The notes under the pieces are model-generated. The model made no database searches. It saw only the letters and a list, made by a program, of their open reading frames with translations, and was not told where the DNA came from. A DNA stretch of 64,000 bases from Tamarix chinensis (taxonomy: Eukaryota > Streptophyta > Magnoliopsida > Caryophyllales > Tamaricaceae), in assembly GCA_030549775.1 (NCBI GenBank), contig CM060172.1, positions 59,091,523 to 59,155,522 on the forward strand. Direction: 5' to 3'. The position numbers and the translations under genes were made by a program. Of this stretch, positions 23,893 to 37,253 are shown piece after piece (within the stretch, counting starts at the first letter, position 1; every line of letters begins with the position of its first letter).

Positions 23893-26800
23893 CTAACCAC
23901 GAATCGACGCACGAGGTACAGTAGGCAGACCAAGTTCATCCTCGTGCTGTTACATAAAATAAAAAATTTCATGAGCAAACAAGCAATTCAATAGAAAATC
24001 TCACTATAATTCATCCTTGCAAATTTACATTGAGTGGCCTCTTTTTATGTTAATGAAATAAGAGAGCTTTGAAGCTAATGAGGATCATAGCAGAAGTCAT
24101 CTTCACTTGCACGACAGACCAGTATATTCTGAGAGCTCCATATCCTTTCAGCTTTACAGATGGCCCTTCCCCCCCCCCCTTTTCTGGGGACAAACTAGGC
24201 TAATTGCCCAGAAAGCAATCATGTTAAAACATAATCTGAAAGTAGGAAACGTGGTACGATCATCTAAGCATAACCGAATAAGCGCATAGCCATCTGATCT
24301 AGAACTACAGGCAGGGGTCCAAGGATAAATCCCCCTGGTTTGGATTCCATTTGCCTTTTCTGGGGCTAGGATGAGAATGTTTCCCAATTGGGTGAAGTAG
24401 CTATTGCTCAATTCGGATAATTCATGAAAGATGGGAGATCCTATGCTATTTTTGCCTAAACAGGAGGGCTCTATTTCCAAGATGCCTCCTTCCACCCTTT
24501 ATATTATTAAGGAAAAAAAAAGAATTTCAAAAATTAAAATAAGTAAGCTTCATAGACTCAGCAGCAGCAAAGGCTAAACCTGGGTTAGGGCTTAAACAGG
24601 GACACAAATAAAAATAGGTTAGTACCTAACATTACACCAGTTGCAGTTTCAAGGCTTCAAAGGGAAACGGAAATCCACAGAAGATAATGGATCCAGGTAA
24701 ATTAATTTAACATCTAATTAGCAAGTTCAGACAGGCCTCTTATTAAGTTTACGTATGTTAGGAGGGGCAAGGAAGAGAACAGAGGAATACCTAAGCTGGG
24801 AAGGGTGCACCAGCAGCCAGCAGGGGAACATTAGAAGGTTTAGGCAGGCACAACAGAATATTGGGTAGTAAGTAAATCGCTGAATCATTTTGCTTAGCCA
24901 TGGGTAGTAAGCTAATAAAAGCAGAGAGGAAAGAGAGAGTAAATCAGTTAACATTTGGGTGAGAATATTGGAGGGAGGCTCCCAGGTCCTCAAATTCTTG
25001 TGCGCTATCATTTTCTATAGCAATAAGCTCTCTCCATTCTCTCTGACTTTAAATTCGGACATCAGTAGGGGAAAAAAGAAAGAAAGAATTTCAAATACAT
25101 CATATCAAACCATGGTAACAATTAAGTCATCTCATGAATGGTATAGCCAGAGGTGGCAAAAGAGTCATATAGGTTGGGTTTGGGTTGGGTTAAAATTGGG
25201 TTTGCTGCACAATCGGATCAGGTTTTAGGTTGGGTCAGATTTACTTCAATTTTTAGTTCAATTTGGGTTTGTGATGATTCAAGTCAAGTTTGGATTGGAA
25301 CGAAACTGGGTCAAGGTCTGCCCAATCAAGTTTATGAAATTTGAGTTAGATCGGGTTTGATTTGGGTGAATACAATTCAAAATTCAAATTAACCTTAACT
25401 GTTAATTTAGTATAAAAAATAAGTTAAACTTCATGATTTGTTATCATTGTTTATAATAATTATTATCATAATATATATAATATTAATCACAAATCATTAT
25501 TATTATAGTTATTGCTATAAATATTATTACAATTATAACTATTGGTATGGCTGTTATAATAATTATAATTATCAATATTAATTATAATAATTAATGTTAT
25601 TATTATTCTGTTTAACAATATAATAATTATTATTATTATTATTATTATGAGAAATATATATATTATAATAACTATAATAATAATAAGTATAAATTTTTAT
25701 ATTTATAATAATAATAATAATAACAATTAATATGATCTAATATAATATGAACTATTTAGTGCTAATCTAATATGAAATAAAGTGAGAATAACAGAGTCTT
25801 ACTATTTTAGTTTTATCTGTTGCTGTAAAGGTTGAGTATTATATTCTTTTACACAAAATTGTATTAAGAATATATTTTATTAATATTTATGTAGTAATTT
25901 ATATAGAGTAAAATGTTGCATTTTTTGATCGAATTTGATTTTAGTTTGGGTTAATTTTGGGTTTATGTCCAGGTAAAAGACAAGTCATTTTTGGTTCGGT
26001 CATTTGTTGAGTATGGGTTGGTTTTTTCTGGTTGGGTCAGTTCAGGTGCGGGTTATTATCAAGTTTGTAAGGTTCCGGTCAATTTTCAAGTTGTTTGGGT
26101 TTAAAGTTGATATGGAATTTCAATTTTCGGGTCAAAAACGGGTCCGGGTTACTTGCATAGGATCATATTTACTAGTAGGTCTATATGGCCCCACAAAAAA
26201 AAACAAGTAAACGTCTACCTGAGCATTGGTCCTTCCTGCTGGCACTGCTGCAGCCCCAGTCGGTGCTGATGGCAGGTTTAGCTCTGATTCAAGGTCAGAG
26301 TCCTTGTCCGGTTGAAGATAGGAGGGAACCCCCTGACTTTCAGATTCCATGTCTAACTCCAATGCGTCAAGCTCTGGGAAAGTTTATAGAAAGATCCACA
26401 AAATCAGAAAAGATGTATCACTTCCAAAGAGATGTAGAAATTAGAATTCAATGTGCTTTCATACTTACCACCCATTAAATCATCCTCATCAATGTCATCA
26501 GGTACATTATAGCTTCTTCCAAGTGTCTCTTGAATTTCAGTGCTCATATCCATCAGGTCTGTCATTTCATCTTGTAAGTTCTGAGAGAAATAAAAAGAAT
26601 TTGAGTGTCCCACATCAGGATTCCTGTACACGCGGCGGGGGAGGGGTGGCGAGGGGAATGCAATGAGTATATGTAAACTCACATCTATATCTTCAATTTT
26701 CACTGTCTTCATCATTCCTTTCAAGTCCTTGTTTGCAGCTTTCAAAGCAGACATCTGACAAAGAGAGGAAAATGCAAGATGAGGCCAGGCAATTAACTCA

Positions 26801-29800
26801 AGTATATACAGAATATACCTACACTGTCAAGACAACTGAAAACCCAACAAAGTGTGTATCAGCTATCCCAGATTTTTGCTACTTTGCCAACGTAATATAT
26901 GGCACAAATCTTAACACTAAAACAGACATTTTGTTGGCAATGCTAACTAATCTCCTAGCTCTCATAAGGTAGGCAGAATGTTCCAACAATCAGGGAGCAC
27001 ACAAAGTTATACTTCAAGTCACGTTCTGGATTGCTACCAAAAGAAGCAAATAATTTTTTTTATAAAAAAGATTCATACAGAACGTCATACTCTAGCTAAT
27101 CTTACCGTACAGTATGTTCCAACTCATTTGACAGACTAAAGACTCAAGTATTAACAGACTGCATTTTGAGATGCTATAGGAAATTTTGAGGTGATCATAG
27201 CCGCATCATAATTTCATAAATGGAAGTGAAATATTTCACCCACTGGTTTAATTATGTCAATTAAATTACTTATCCATAAGAATTCAAGAAAGTATATTTG
27301 ATGCAAGTTTATCAATTTATACTGAAGAGAGAAAAAATTGAATCCTACATTAGAGATTATGACAAATGCTCTTAAAAAGGATATATCCAAACCCTTAAAT
27401 TTCCAAGTTCCTATTACATACAGTTTGTTGAGCATCCTTTATACCCTCTGAGGCAAAAGCAACTTGATCAAGATTGAACGTTTGGTTATAGAGCATGTCA
27501 CGCTGCCCTTCATACCTGAAAAGAACAAACAACTCATAACAGTAAACTACAAGATTGAATCAAGTCAAACTCGGATTAAATAAACAATGATTAGCATGAG
27601 TATCTCAGAAATGGAGACCATGCATGAAGATATTAATGTAGATGAAGAATTGAATAAATGATTAGAGGTGATAACTAGTTAGATATTTGTTCGTGACTAT
27701 CACCAATAACCTACTCCACGACAGACCCATGGTCCAATAAATGGAGGAAGAGATCTGACCCCTTTCTTTCAGGGTGGCCAGGAGTATTATTAGCAAGTAA
27801 ACCTAGGTGTCACCACAGTACCCGTCATCAATTAGCCAAAAGCCCATAGGTTACAAATGCTGTTCTTCCATAGGGTACGGGTAATTATCTTCAACAATGA
27901 TGATATTCACTTCCTAGATCTGAACAAAGTTTATCTTCATATACAATGATCAATAGGATCTGAGGTATCAAAATTTAACCCTGTAATCCATGTTTGAAAA
28001 GGCCTAAAAACAATAAGGTTCCTGGAGCCTAGGCACTAGGCACAAGGCGCAGGCGCACGCTTAGGCGATGTGAGGCATCAAAATTACTCAAAAAAACTAA
28101 AAATGATTAAATGACTAAAGTTTTCAGCATACCATAACATCATCTTCTATAAGTACTACCAATACTAGCATTCTACTCTAAAATCATCTTCTATAAATAC
28201 ATCTTCATCCCTACTCAAAAATACCTTGTATGTATGTCTGCATAATAGCAGATAGTGTGGACCACTTTTTCTTGTTGTCTCTGGTTCTCAGCTCTCTATG
28301 TTATGTCTATAAGTCTCTTTGTCATTGAATCGTGTTTGCTTGCAGCCTATGTTGAGTACTAGACTAGTACTACACGATACATCTTTTCCAAAAACATTAT
28401 TGCTCTTCCCAATCCCCACATTGATTGCAGAATATTTTCAATGCAACCAAAACTATAAATAGACTTCCCCTTTTCCAAAAAATATCTACTTCTCTCCCCC
28501 AAGTCCCTACATGATTTTCTGTTGAAAGGCATGCACCTCTGTGCGCCTCAGCCGCCTTACATTCACCTCACTGACCTCGCCTCGCCTAGCACCAGAAAAG
28601 CCCCCCACCCCCAGCACCTTGCACCTTAGGTGCACCTCTTTTTCAAACACTGCTCGTAATGACTGGATAGTTTTCACTTTTCAGAGCATCAACGTACTCA
28701 AGGACTGTGCTCCATAGCTACACAAGTGCCAGAATCTGGAAAAATATCTTAAACTTCAATACTGTAATAGAAGGAGATGGAGGACAGAGTGAAACCAAGT
28801 GTGACATAGTGGACATTATTGAAAGAGCAAAAGAGCTTGAGAACTGACATAATGCAACAGATGCAGCAAAAATGGAACACTCCCTATGAAGTGGAAACCA
28901 CTGGTGCATCCCCAATACCTTGAAAAGATCAAACCTAGCCATTCAAGAAATAAAAAAGGGACCATCCACACTATCAGAAGGCCAATTGGAGATTGATTTC
29001 TATAGTGAATAAATGGCCACGAGCCCTCATAATCTATACAGGGCAACAAAGCTAGAAACTAAAACAAGTTTCAGGCTATCAACATATAAGCTGTTTTTTT
29101 TTTTTTTTTTGTAAAGGAAAATCATTCATGCCATAAATATTGGCAAAAAATTTCAGGAAACAACTAGCTAATGTCACTAGGAATCTTGATCTATCCCCAC
29201 TACTCTGAAGGAAGACATGCATCCTGTTGGATCCTCAAAAGTGCAATTAGAAAATTCGAATTCTAATACTCCCTCCATTAATTTTAGAAACATTGACACC
29301 TATAGTATTTTTTAGCTCGCATACTAAAAAGTAATAAATTTAGAAACTTTGACATCTAAATTCACTAATATACCCTTACATTAATTGTGTTCCTCTAATA
29401 ATACTTTATTGTAATTACCAATGAGAATAGAAGGGCAAAATGGGTAATAAAGCATTTAATGCTCTATATTTTTATTTTTATTTTGTAAAAGGAATCATAT
29501 TGTAAAACAAATTTTAATAAACTATAGGCCTTATATTGTCAATCAGAGGGAGTATAAAGCATGCCAGGCAAAGCTCCAAACTTCAACGGCTAAAGACACA
29601 ACCAGATTTCAGGTAAATGAATAAATAACGTGTGCTTTAAATCTGGTACAAAATTTTCATGCATTGCATAGTTATAAAATTTATTGAAATAAGAAACTAA
29701 GATGGTCTCCAATTCATTCTCAATGCCTAGGTTCACAATAAGTGTTTTTTCTCTTCTTCAAATGTCAAATAACACATGCAATCACCGAAATGAGAGCAAG

Positions 29801-32800
29801 AATTATACACATCTCACAGGTGTCACACATATCCATGTAAAATCAAATATTCGTGTATTTGAATCAAGTTTAACCGATTACAACCTTTGCTCTCATCAGA
29901 GTTTGGAACCCAATTTACGCGCCCGAACCCCTCAAATTGATACAAGCAATTAAATCGTGGTCGCGGTCGTAGTGTCACGGTATCGGAGCGTCGCGAAAGA
30001 TAAATTATGTGTCGTGGCCATCGCGGCGTAAATTTTTAATTTTATTTCACCATATACTCTAATTATTGTTTATGGATCATTTGAATATAAATATTCAATA
30101 AACTAGTGTTTTATATTATATTAGAAGTATTAAAGTGAGTCATTATATGCTAAATTTTTTTAATAACCCTAAATTTACCTTAGAATGAAAAAATACATGT
30201 TATTTAATAGTGAATGTGAAGATAATAAATCGTAATACTTTATTATAATTCAATAGTAACTTGGTCCAAGATATATATAGTAAATGAATAAAAAAAATTA
30301 TCATGCATGCTTTTTTCAGTAGATTCAAGAATTCTCAATAAATCGCGGATTTATCAGCGATTTATCCTGATTTATCAGTGATATTTTTCGATTTATTGGC
30401 GATACCGATTTACCGGCAATTTATCGGCCAATAAATGTGAAATTTTAAAACCGTAGCGTATCGGTAATTTCGCGTCGCGGTCGACCCAAAAATTGCTAAA
30501 TAGCAGCTGCTACGCTATAGCAGGACCGTTATTTAATTGTATGCTTTGATATTCAACAATATTAATGTTCAATTATATCCAATTCAATCTAGCTGCAAAA
30601 TCAAATCCCAAACGCCCAACCAGAACTCAATTCACAAATCAAGCGACTAAAAACATGAATCCAGCAGCAAAACTCATTGTGAGAAATGCTTATCAGAATC
30701 ATATATTCTGAATACATTAGCAAACAACTCCATCAGATTCTTCAACGTCTACTCCCACACCATTGAGTACACCCCATCCATTTCACCCAGTCTAGTGATT
30801 GTCGATCTCCATCTGTAACAGATCCACATCATCCATCTCTGACTAGAACAGCTTGATTTAGTCACTTCTGGGTACAGAATTAGACAAAGAAAGAGCAGAG
30901 TCCAAAATAGGAGAATTCCATGAAAGATTAATGGAAGATGAAGAGATGTAGAGAGGAACTGAGAAGGGAAGCAAAGCAACAGGGATGAACTGGAAAATTG
31001 ACTGAAAGATATAAAATAAAATAAAATAAGCATTACAAAAATGAAACGTTGCACTGTCGGACATCAAAACCAGCAAATATGTTGCAAATCATTGCTTAAT
31101 CCTATTCATACAGATAACTACAAGAAAGGATGAAATATTTAGCTCAAAGCAGCCTTGACACTCAAATAAAATCTGAGACAATGACAAAGTGATTACACCT
31201 CAATCTCCATTTTTCAACCACTAAACAAGCAATTTGTCTATTCATTACCTGATTCTTTATATATCACTGTTACATAATTTTGTATCCACTAACTCTGTAG
31301 ATTTTTCATAAAGTGGAAGCTCTAGAGCTTCTCTTTTGCTCTTGCCGGTAGTCAACACTCTTGATAAAACTTTAAGTAGTTTCCATTACCAATACCATTC
31401 AGCAAAGCCCTAATGAGCCCATCTAGACATGGGATTCTATTCTAAATATCATATTACATAGCTAATAAGTCCTCAAATTTCTTTCAAGTTAAAATATTTA
31501 AGCATAATATACCACATGCCCCTAGTCAAACTTATTCCAGTCTTTTAGCATAGCATGCCCTTTCATCTATTGTTGGACTGAAACCATTAATTTTTCAATA
31601 AAAACCCATCTTTACCTTTAGACTAGGTCTTGTCTCCTCTTTTAATCAAAAACTTGACATCCTATCTTCCAAAAACCTCATAGAGATGTCCAAAAACCTC
31701 ATAGATTTGAATACTCCCTAATTACCTTGTTCACATAACCAGGTAAAAGAGCTTGTTTCTCCTTCCTCTCATACTCTTACCAAGTCTTCTTCTTCACTTC
31801 AACTAACTGCAACTTCTCAATATTGAGTTCCCATAAACACAAATAGAAATTTCTCTCATGCAACTTAAGGAGAAACCAGGGGAAAATCAAAATTATATCT
31901 TCGGCAAAGCGAAAATTTCATCAGATTTTCAGCTTCCTAGTGACTAAATCTACCATGTGGAAATTCCTCCCTTCAATTAGCAACACCAACAGAACCACAT
32001 GCCGGGTCAGGCTCAGTTCTGGGAATGAAATCGGCTATTGATCTTGACTACTCTCAGATAAGGTCACCACACCAGCTAGATTGTCATCAGTGCTAACAGC
32101 ACCAGCAGTACTGACAATGTTATTACAACCGCCACTCCTTCCGGTGCTGCTGCTGCCCCTAACATTGAATGAGTAGGGGGGCTGGGGCTACGTCTAGTAT
32201 TTAAAATAGAGGTTATGTTATCCAATATCTAATGAATCGATGCAATATATGAATCGATCCGATCCAAAAAATAAAATAACTGATCTAATATTTTTTTTCA
32301 AATCAAATAACCGACTCGATCAATAAAAAATCAAACAAATCGGATATTTGATCCAACAAATACAAATAATATCCAATCTGATAAATTATAACCATGTATA
32401 AACTTTTTACTTATTATTTTTAATAAATATTTAAATATTATCCAAAATTTAGAATTGCTAATTGAATATAAAGTAAGTTGAGACTCGAATAAAATCATTA
32501 AACCAAATCGATTCAAATTGGATTAGTTTATTATCTTTCGATTGGAAAAAAATATTATCCGATATATTTCATTTGTAGCCTACTCAAAAGTTTTATATAT
32601 CCAACGGATTATTTGTTATCCAGTCCGGAATTCCGATTATCTAAAGTGTGGGAAATCTGAAGCTTTTTTTTTTCCGAAGCATTTTATTGAATATCTGATT
32701 TATGAATACCCCTAATTGTGATTAGTCTTTCTGCTATATGATTACAAGACCTACCAAATTTTTCCATGCTCTTCCACTTTACTCCTTAAAACTAAGATTT

Positions 32801-34746
32801 GAGAAATTCTTGAAATTTCCACCTTACAATTTAAATGAGGAGGGCTAGGGGGCTACGTCTAGTATTCAAAATAAAGGTGGATTAACTACTATTGGTCTTA
32901 CTGCCGTATGGTTACCAGAACTCCTACCAAATTCCTCAATGCTGTTCCACTTTACTCTCTTGAAGCTAAGATTTGAGAAATACTTGAGATTTCCACCATA
33001 CCCTTACCTTGAATTTTGTGGAGCATAGCTTGCATCTTCGAACTCCTCCCTTTGTATATTTTTTGTTTTCCTTATGTTAATCAAATTTGGTTTTGTGATT
33101 TATGTGATTCTAGTCTATTGGAGATTGTGACGGTGGGTATGATGGTGACAAGTCTGGCAGTGTTAGGGTATGTTAATGAGGACAATTTATAGAAATTTGA
33201 TTGGGATTTTGCTCTTCACCTAAATGTGTTGGGATCTTTATCCAATTGAAGAATATTTTTGGAATGGCAAGTGTGTTGAAGGGGTTGGAAGGTTGAAAAA
33301 GAAGGGCATTATAGCCTACCAATGTAGCAATATCATTTACATTTGTAATGACTTGACAGCCACATCAGCAAAGCAGACGTTAAACATGAAGGGCATCAGG
33401 AACCTAAACACATAAATACAATTGCATTTGGTATAATGAAAATCTAAAAGGGGTATATGATGCATTATGCTTATATTAGTTAGATACATAGATATGTGAG
33501 ATGTTATCCCATTATATTACAATCTTTAAGAGAAGGTTTAAGTTCCAAAAATGACAAATTAAATAGCAACTGGGAGCATGGGGATAATTTATCCATTTTC
33601 TTTTATCAAGCTACTCGTCAATTTTAACAATGGGAGCCTTGTGTAACCAGACTACACAGAAGATTTTAATGAACATGCCCAGTACTGTACATTAATCATA
33701 TTCATTTCCAGTTGGGATTATTCTCTGCACAACATTTTAAAACGGATGCCTAGAGCTGCAGTTCATATGCATGAATTACTAGGAAATGAATCTCTCAGTG
33801 GCAACAAATATAACATTTACAGAGTAAAAGACCATAGAAAATAACAACAAAGCCCAGTGCAGCAATTTTCTGTCCATTGAAGATCTACTTGATACCCAGC
33901 CCCCCAATTTATAGAGCATTGATAACGACCGATCCATTAAGACAGCCTTTCTAGTAGAACATAACTGACGTGTCAGCATGTCCAAGGCTGCATTACACAC
34001 TACATAATCAAAACAGATTAAACATAACCATCATTTACACAGCGTTAGAACTCGACAATCAGTATATGGCAGTGTAGTTAAGGACTCGGTGATCCAGAGC
34101 TCCATAATTGGAAACCCCTCGGTATTTTTGAGACAGTATATATACGATGCAAGTTCGACAAATTTAATTTCAAGAGAAAATAATGGCAAAGGTGATTGCA
34201 GGGACGATAGACATACATCCGCTTTTGCTTGAGCACTCTCATAGCTCGAGCCTTGACAGCCTCTTGGGCAGGACCAGGTCTTGTTTTCTTAATCTGCTCT
34301 CTGTATCTAGCAAGTTCTGCATCGAGCCTCTTAATCTTTTCGTCCACGTTTTCACCTCTTTTATTAATCTGAGAGAAAGTGTAGATGGATCAAAAACAAA
34401 AGAGTGCATAATCAAATGGCCAATAAAACCATGCTTGTTTCTCCAAAAAAGAATCGTAAGACCACGATATGGCTTCCTTTCCAACAGAATTAACAAGAAA
34501 AGCACTGACACTGGCCATTTTTCAGCTAGGGGAAAAACATACATTAAAAAAGCCCTAATTCAGGATACCGGATAAATTCAAGTTCAAATAAATTAAAATT
34601 CGACGCAGTGATAAAAAATTACAAATTAAATTTTGATTCCAAAGAGCAGTGAGAAAGAATCGAGGCGAAACGCATACATGTTCGGAAGCATCCTGGACCG
34701 AAGGAGGAGGATCCTTCTGCTTCTTAACACCGAAGATTCTCTGCAT
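23893..34746 (-). CDS. VPS60: ESCRT-III subunit VPS60/CHMP5 (SNF7 family), seven exons
   Basis: Exons on the minus strand: 34746-34678, 34368-34217, 27515-27422, 26754-26683, 26580-26469, 26373-26219, 23946-23893. All junctions are GT-AG and the phases join exactly, giving 235 amino acids, the same length as Arabidopsis VPS60.1. Order: '[16 protein letters not shown]' basic N-terminus; helices 1-2 with '[17 protein letters not shown]' and '[19 protein letters not shown]'; '[15 protein letters not shown]'; '[18 protein letters not shown]'; '[20 protein letters not shown]'; the acidic tail with '[16 protein letters not shown]' (the region that binds LIP5/Vta1 in the family); and the end '[16 protein letters not shown]'. 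VPS60 is a late-acting ESCRT-III-like subunit at endosomes that binds the SKD1/VPS4 cofactor LIP5. Introns 2 (6701 bp) and 6 (2272 bp) are transposon-rich. The last exon is only 17 codons. Confidence 0.95.
24154..24495 (-). other. Unidentified 113-codon open frame in VPS60 intron 6
   Basis: The frame contains '[20 protein letters not shown]' and has a less AT-rich composition than the rest of the intron. I recognise no family. It could be an old TE fragment or chance. Confidence 0.2.
25145..26175. mobile_element. Probable MITE-like or non-autonomous DNA element in VPS60 intron 6
   Basis: Both flanks are packed with 'gggttgggt', 'cgggtt' and 'gggtcag' phrases (25165-25370 and 25930-26150) around a very AT-rich core. 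This layout is common in hAT-like non-autonomous plant elements whose ends carry G-rich name-like repeats. Clean terminal inverted repeats and a target duplication were not found. Confidence 0.35.
25440..25735. repeat. AT-rich trinucleotide-like (ATT/AAT) tract
   Basis: Dense ATT, TTA and ATA triplets with several short pure runs (e.g. 25629-25648 and 25706-25722) in the core of the presumed element in intron 6. Confidence 0.8.
27989..28652. mobile_element. hAT-like element with CA(N)GTTTGAAAA ends in VPS60 intron 2
   Basis: The left end CATGTTTGAAAAGGCC and right end CTCTTTTTCAAACACTG form an inverted pair. Next to them are the 'ggcgcaggcgcacgcttaggcg' and 'cgcctcgcctagcaccag' phrases characteristic of the widespread plant hAT elements with GCGCCTAGGCGC-type subterminal repeats. 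The flanks CTGTAATC and CTCGTAAT resemble each other with one shift, as from a decayed 8 bp duplication. No transposase is present in 664 bp. Confidence 0.75.
29093..29110. repeat. Poly-T run in VPS60 intron 2
   Basis: Eighteen T residues on the plus strand (poly-A on the gene strand is the reverse). It could be the tail of a retroposed sequence but no retroposon body was recognised. Confidence 0.7.
29269..29552. mobile_element. Stowaway MITE (Tc1/mariner type), 284 bp
   Basis: It starts CTCCCTCC and ends with the inverted GAGGGAG, flanked by TA on both sides (29267-29268 and 29553-29554). This is the textbook Stowaway terminus (CTCCCTCCGTCCC-like) with a TA target duplication. The interior is AT-rich and non-coding. 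It lies in VPS60 intron 2. Confidence 0.92.
29947..30539. mobile_element. Possible DNA transposon fragment with CG-rich ends in VPS60 intron 2
   Basis: The stretch is bounded by CAATTAAAT and ATTTAATTG (inverted). Inside these are CG-rich arms ('cgtggtcgcggtcgtagtg' left; 'cgcgtcgcggtcgac' and 'tagcaggaccgtt' right) that stand out from the AT-rich intron. 'ttatcagcgatttatc'-type short repeats fill 30345-30430. Superfamily not determined. Confidence 0.5.
32150..33010. repeat. Tandem duplication of about 180 bp in VPS60 intron 2, one unit split by a MITE
   Basis: The phrase 'ggggctacgtctagtatt' occurs at 32185-32202 and again ('gggggctacgtctagtatt') at about 32849-32867. The following phrase with 'attggtctt', 'ccaaatt', 'ttccactttactc' and 'taagatttgagaaat' occurs at 32720-32820 and again at 32900-32990. 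In the first copy the two halves are separated by about 500 bases of foreign sequence. Confidence 0.8.
32213..32714. mobile_element. MITE-like insertion inside the duplicated unit
   Basis: This is the extra sequence between the halves of the first duplicate. Its arms carry 'atatccaatctgat', 'cggatatttgatcc' and 'ttatccgatatatt' phrases, and the right end is 'gaatacccct'. These resemble the 17267-17817 element and other hAT-like MITEs with AGGGGTATTC-type ends. Exact ends are uncertain. Confidence 0.55.
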
Positions 34747-34805
34747 TGTTTTTTGCTCGTCTTCTGGTCTAAACTGCTGCTGCCGTGGATGGATTGATTT
34801 GAGGC

Positions 34806-34815
34806 TATTTAAATA
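34806..34815 (-). promoter_or_regulatory. Possible TATA box of VPS60
   Basis: TATTTAAATA lies 60 bases upstream of the VPS60 start codon. It would imply a very short 5' UTR. Plausible but unproven in AT-rich DNA. Confidence 0.3.
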
Positions 34816-36067
34816 GTTTTTGTAAAATGACTATATGAGGAGACTTCGCGACGAACGTAAATTCATTTGACGAAGGCAATACTCGTTTTGCGAAGTCGTT
34901 GGGAACGCGATGCAACGAAACACGACTACAGGTTAGACTGGTAGACGGGCTTGTAGTTGTACGGCTCCAAGACCGAACTAGATCGACCGGGAGCCGGTTT
35001 TCAGAAAGGTAGAAGTACAACAGACAGTTATCGTAAATATTATTTGGATGAGAATAAATTGTAGCGATATTAAACAAAAAATAATAATAATATAAGTAAA
35101 AAGATTGAAAATAAATTAAAATAAATATTTTAAAATATTATTTAAATGATATTAATCTAACTCTAAATCAGAATTAAATTTCTAAAATTTTTATTTGGAT
35201 TGAAATAAATATATAAAATTTATTTATATTTTTCCATTTATTCCCGCCACCTTTGAAATTAGAAGTTAATAAAATTAAAGTTAATTATAGTGAATAGAGG
35301 TAAAACTTTAATATCTATTTATATGAATGAGGTTAATAAAATCCGTTCTCAAATAGGATGAATCAATTGATTCACCTCGATTAATCCACATTTATCCGAA
35401 ACCAAACACACTATGATAGTTGAAATTTATAATTTTATTTTACTCCCAGCACCTAGCAAAGAAATATTTATGAATGTTTAATTTGTATCGCCAAAGGATG
35501 TACATTCATTATATTATTTATGAATTCACATTAGTATCGTATAATTTTTAGACAATACTTTTACACTTTATGATACATAAATATTGAATTAAAACCAATA
35601 TTTCACCGATTGACTTGAATTTCTACCTATCTAGGTTTTTTGTTTCATCTCCTTTTTTGACATTAAAACTTTATTATATAGAATATACCAAAATGACAAT
35701 TAGGAAGAGAAAAATCTTAACCAAACAAGTCCAAATAATAAAGAATATGCACTCAAATAATTAAATTTATACTTTTATATCACATGAATAAGAGTACAAA
35801 TAAGATAAGTTGGTTTGAACTCCTTGAATCTCTTTCATAATATTTAATATATAAAAAATATAGGTGACTAGACTTTGATTTGAAATCAGATTTAGCAGCA
35901 CAAGGACTAATTAAACTTTCCAAGTTATATATAATTTATCATTTTTTTTGTTTACAATTTCTTTCTTCTAATAATCAACATTAGTTAATATAATGTCAAA
36001 TACTATAAGAGGGAGTTTCAAACTTATAACTCAAGATATGTAAACCCTAACTTCACCCCATTAGGTC
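34816..36067. other. VPS60 upstream region, no gene
   Basis: The first 250 bases are less AT-rich and may hold the promoter. From 35080 on the sequence is strongly AT-rich with no gene or TE end recognised until the element at 36073. Confidence 0.5.
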
Positions 36068-36779
36068 AATATTGTAATACCTCCAAAATTTACTACTGAA
36101 AATTTTCATTTTATTAAAAGTTAAGAGGAATCAAAACAGGTAAATTTTAGGGATGCTACTGCCACACTTACTATCAGACCGATTTACTTCTACTATTCCA
36201 ATACCAAGTGCTAAGGCTTAAAAGGAAGAGAGCACGTTATACAAACCCAAGTTATATAACTAAATTAGAGTTGAGCGTTAAATTACATTGCAAGAATAAA
36301 GTCTACTATTCGTAGTTACAGAAATAAAATCATTAGACAGAGAGAATAAAGGTTTACATAATAAATTCAGAAAACTTCCCGGACGGTCCTTACATTTTTA
36401 CCCAAAAAGAACTTGAATAGCACCTACGACTAACTTGTAAGGAACACTACTCATTGAATAGGTAGGGGCCCACAAACAAAACCCTTCAAACTACGGTACT
36501 AAGTAACCTTTTATACAAAACTAAAAGGCAAGGCTCACGTGTAACACATCATACAACATAAGAGCAATTACACAATGCATATAAATAACACAACAAACTA
36601 CAAGAATTGTATATCAGAAAGTCCATTTACTTAGCACTTCCAGCACTTACCATGAGGGACAGGCACCAAGGTCGTACTTATACTATATCAATAGATCATA
36701 ATGGTAAAATAAATCAACATTGTCTGGTCTTAAGTTATTAATTAAACATTATTCGACATCATCTCGCGAATTATATCCA

Positions 36780-37150
36780 TGTGAGTACGAGAACCCCACT
36801 ATTATAGCTGGTGGATAGGAAATAACTCCAGGCCAGAATACTCCTGACCACTATTATTTACGGTGAATCGGTCTCTAGGGCAAAATACTCCTGGCCACTA
36901 TTCTCACCAGTGGATCGGTCTGAGCCCGACTCACATGGTGTTCCACTATAAGTGATTAGTATCTTTCCCATAATTTATTATCATCCAAGGTTTGGTTTAT
37001 TGAACTCGAAATCCCCCGCTATTATAACGATGGAACAAAAGACACTCCAGGACAACACACACCTGGCCACTATTATAACTGGTGGATCGGTACACATATA
37101 AAACCTCGAGGGCGAAACGCTCCTAGCTACTATTATAACCAATGGACCGA
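36780..37150 (+). repeat. Internal repeat cluster of element B
   Basis: Six copies of CCACTATTAT or its close variants followed by '(A)CNGGTGGATCGGT' (e.g. 36798, 36850, 36896, 37018, 37067, 37127), with 'gcNaaaNNctcctggc' between them. They fall in two groups of three separated by about 100 bases. Confidence 0.85.
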
Positions 37151-37253
37151 TACAACTCATATAATCTATCTAGGCCCGGCTCAATAATCTTCCACTTTAA
37201 ATTATTAGTATTTTTCCACTTAATTGACACAACAATTCCATTTATTTAACTCG

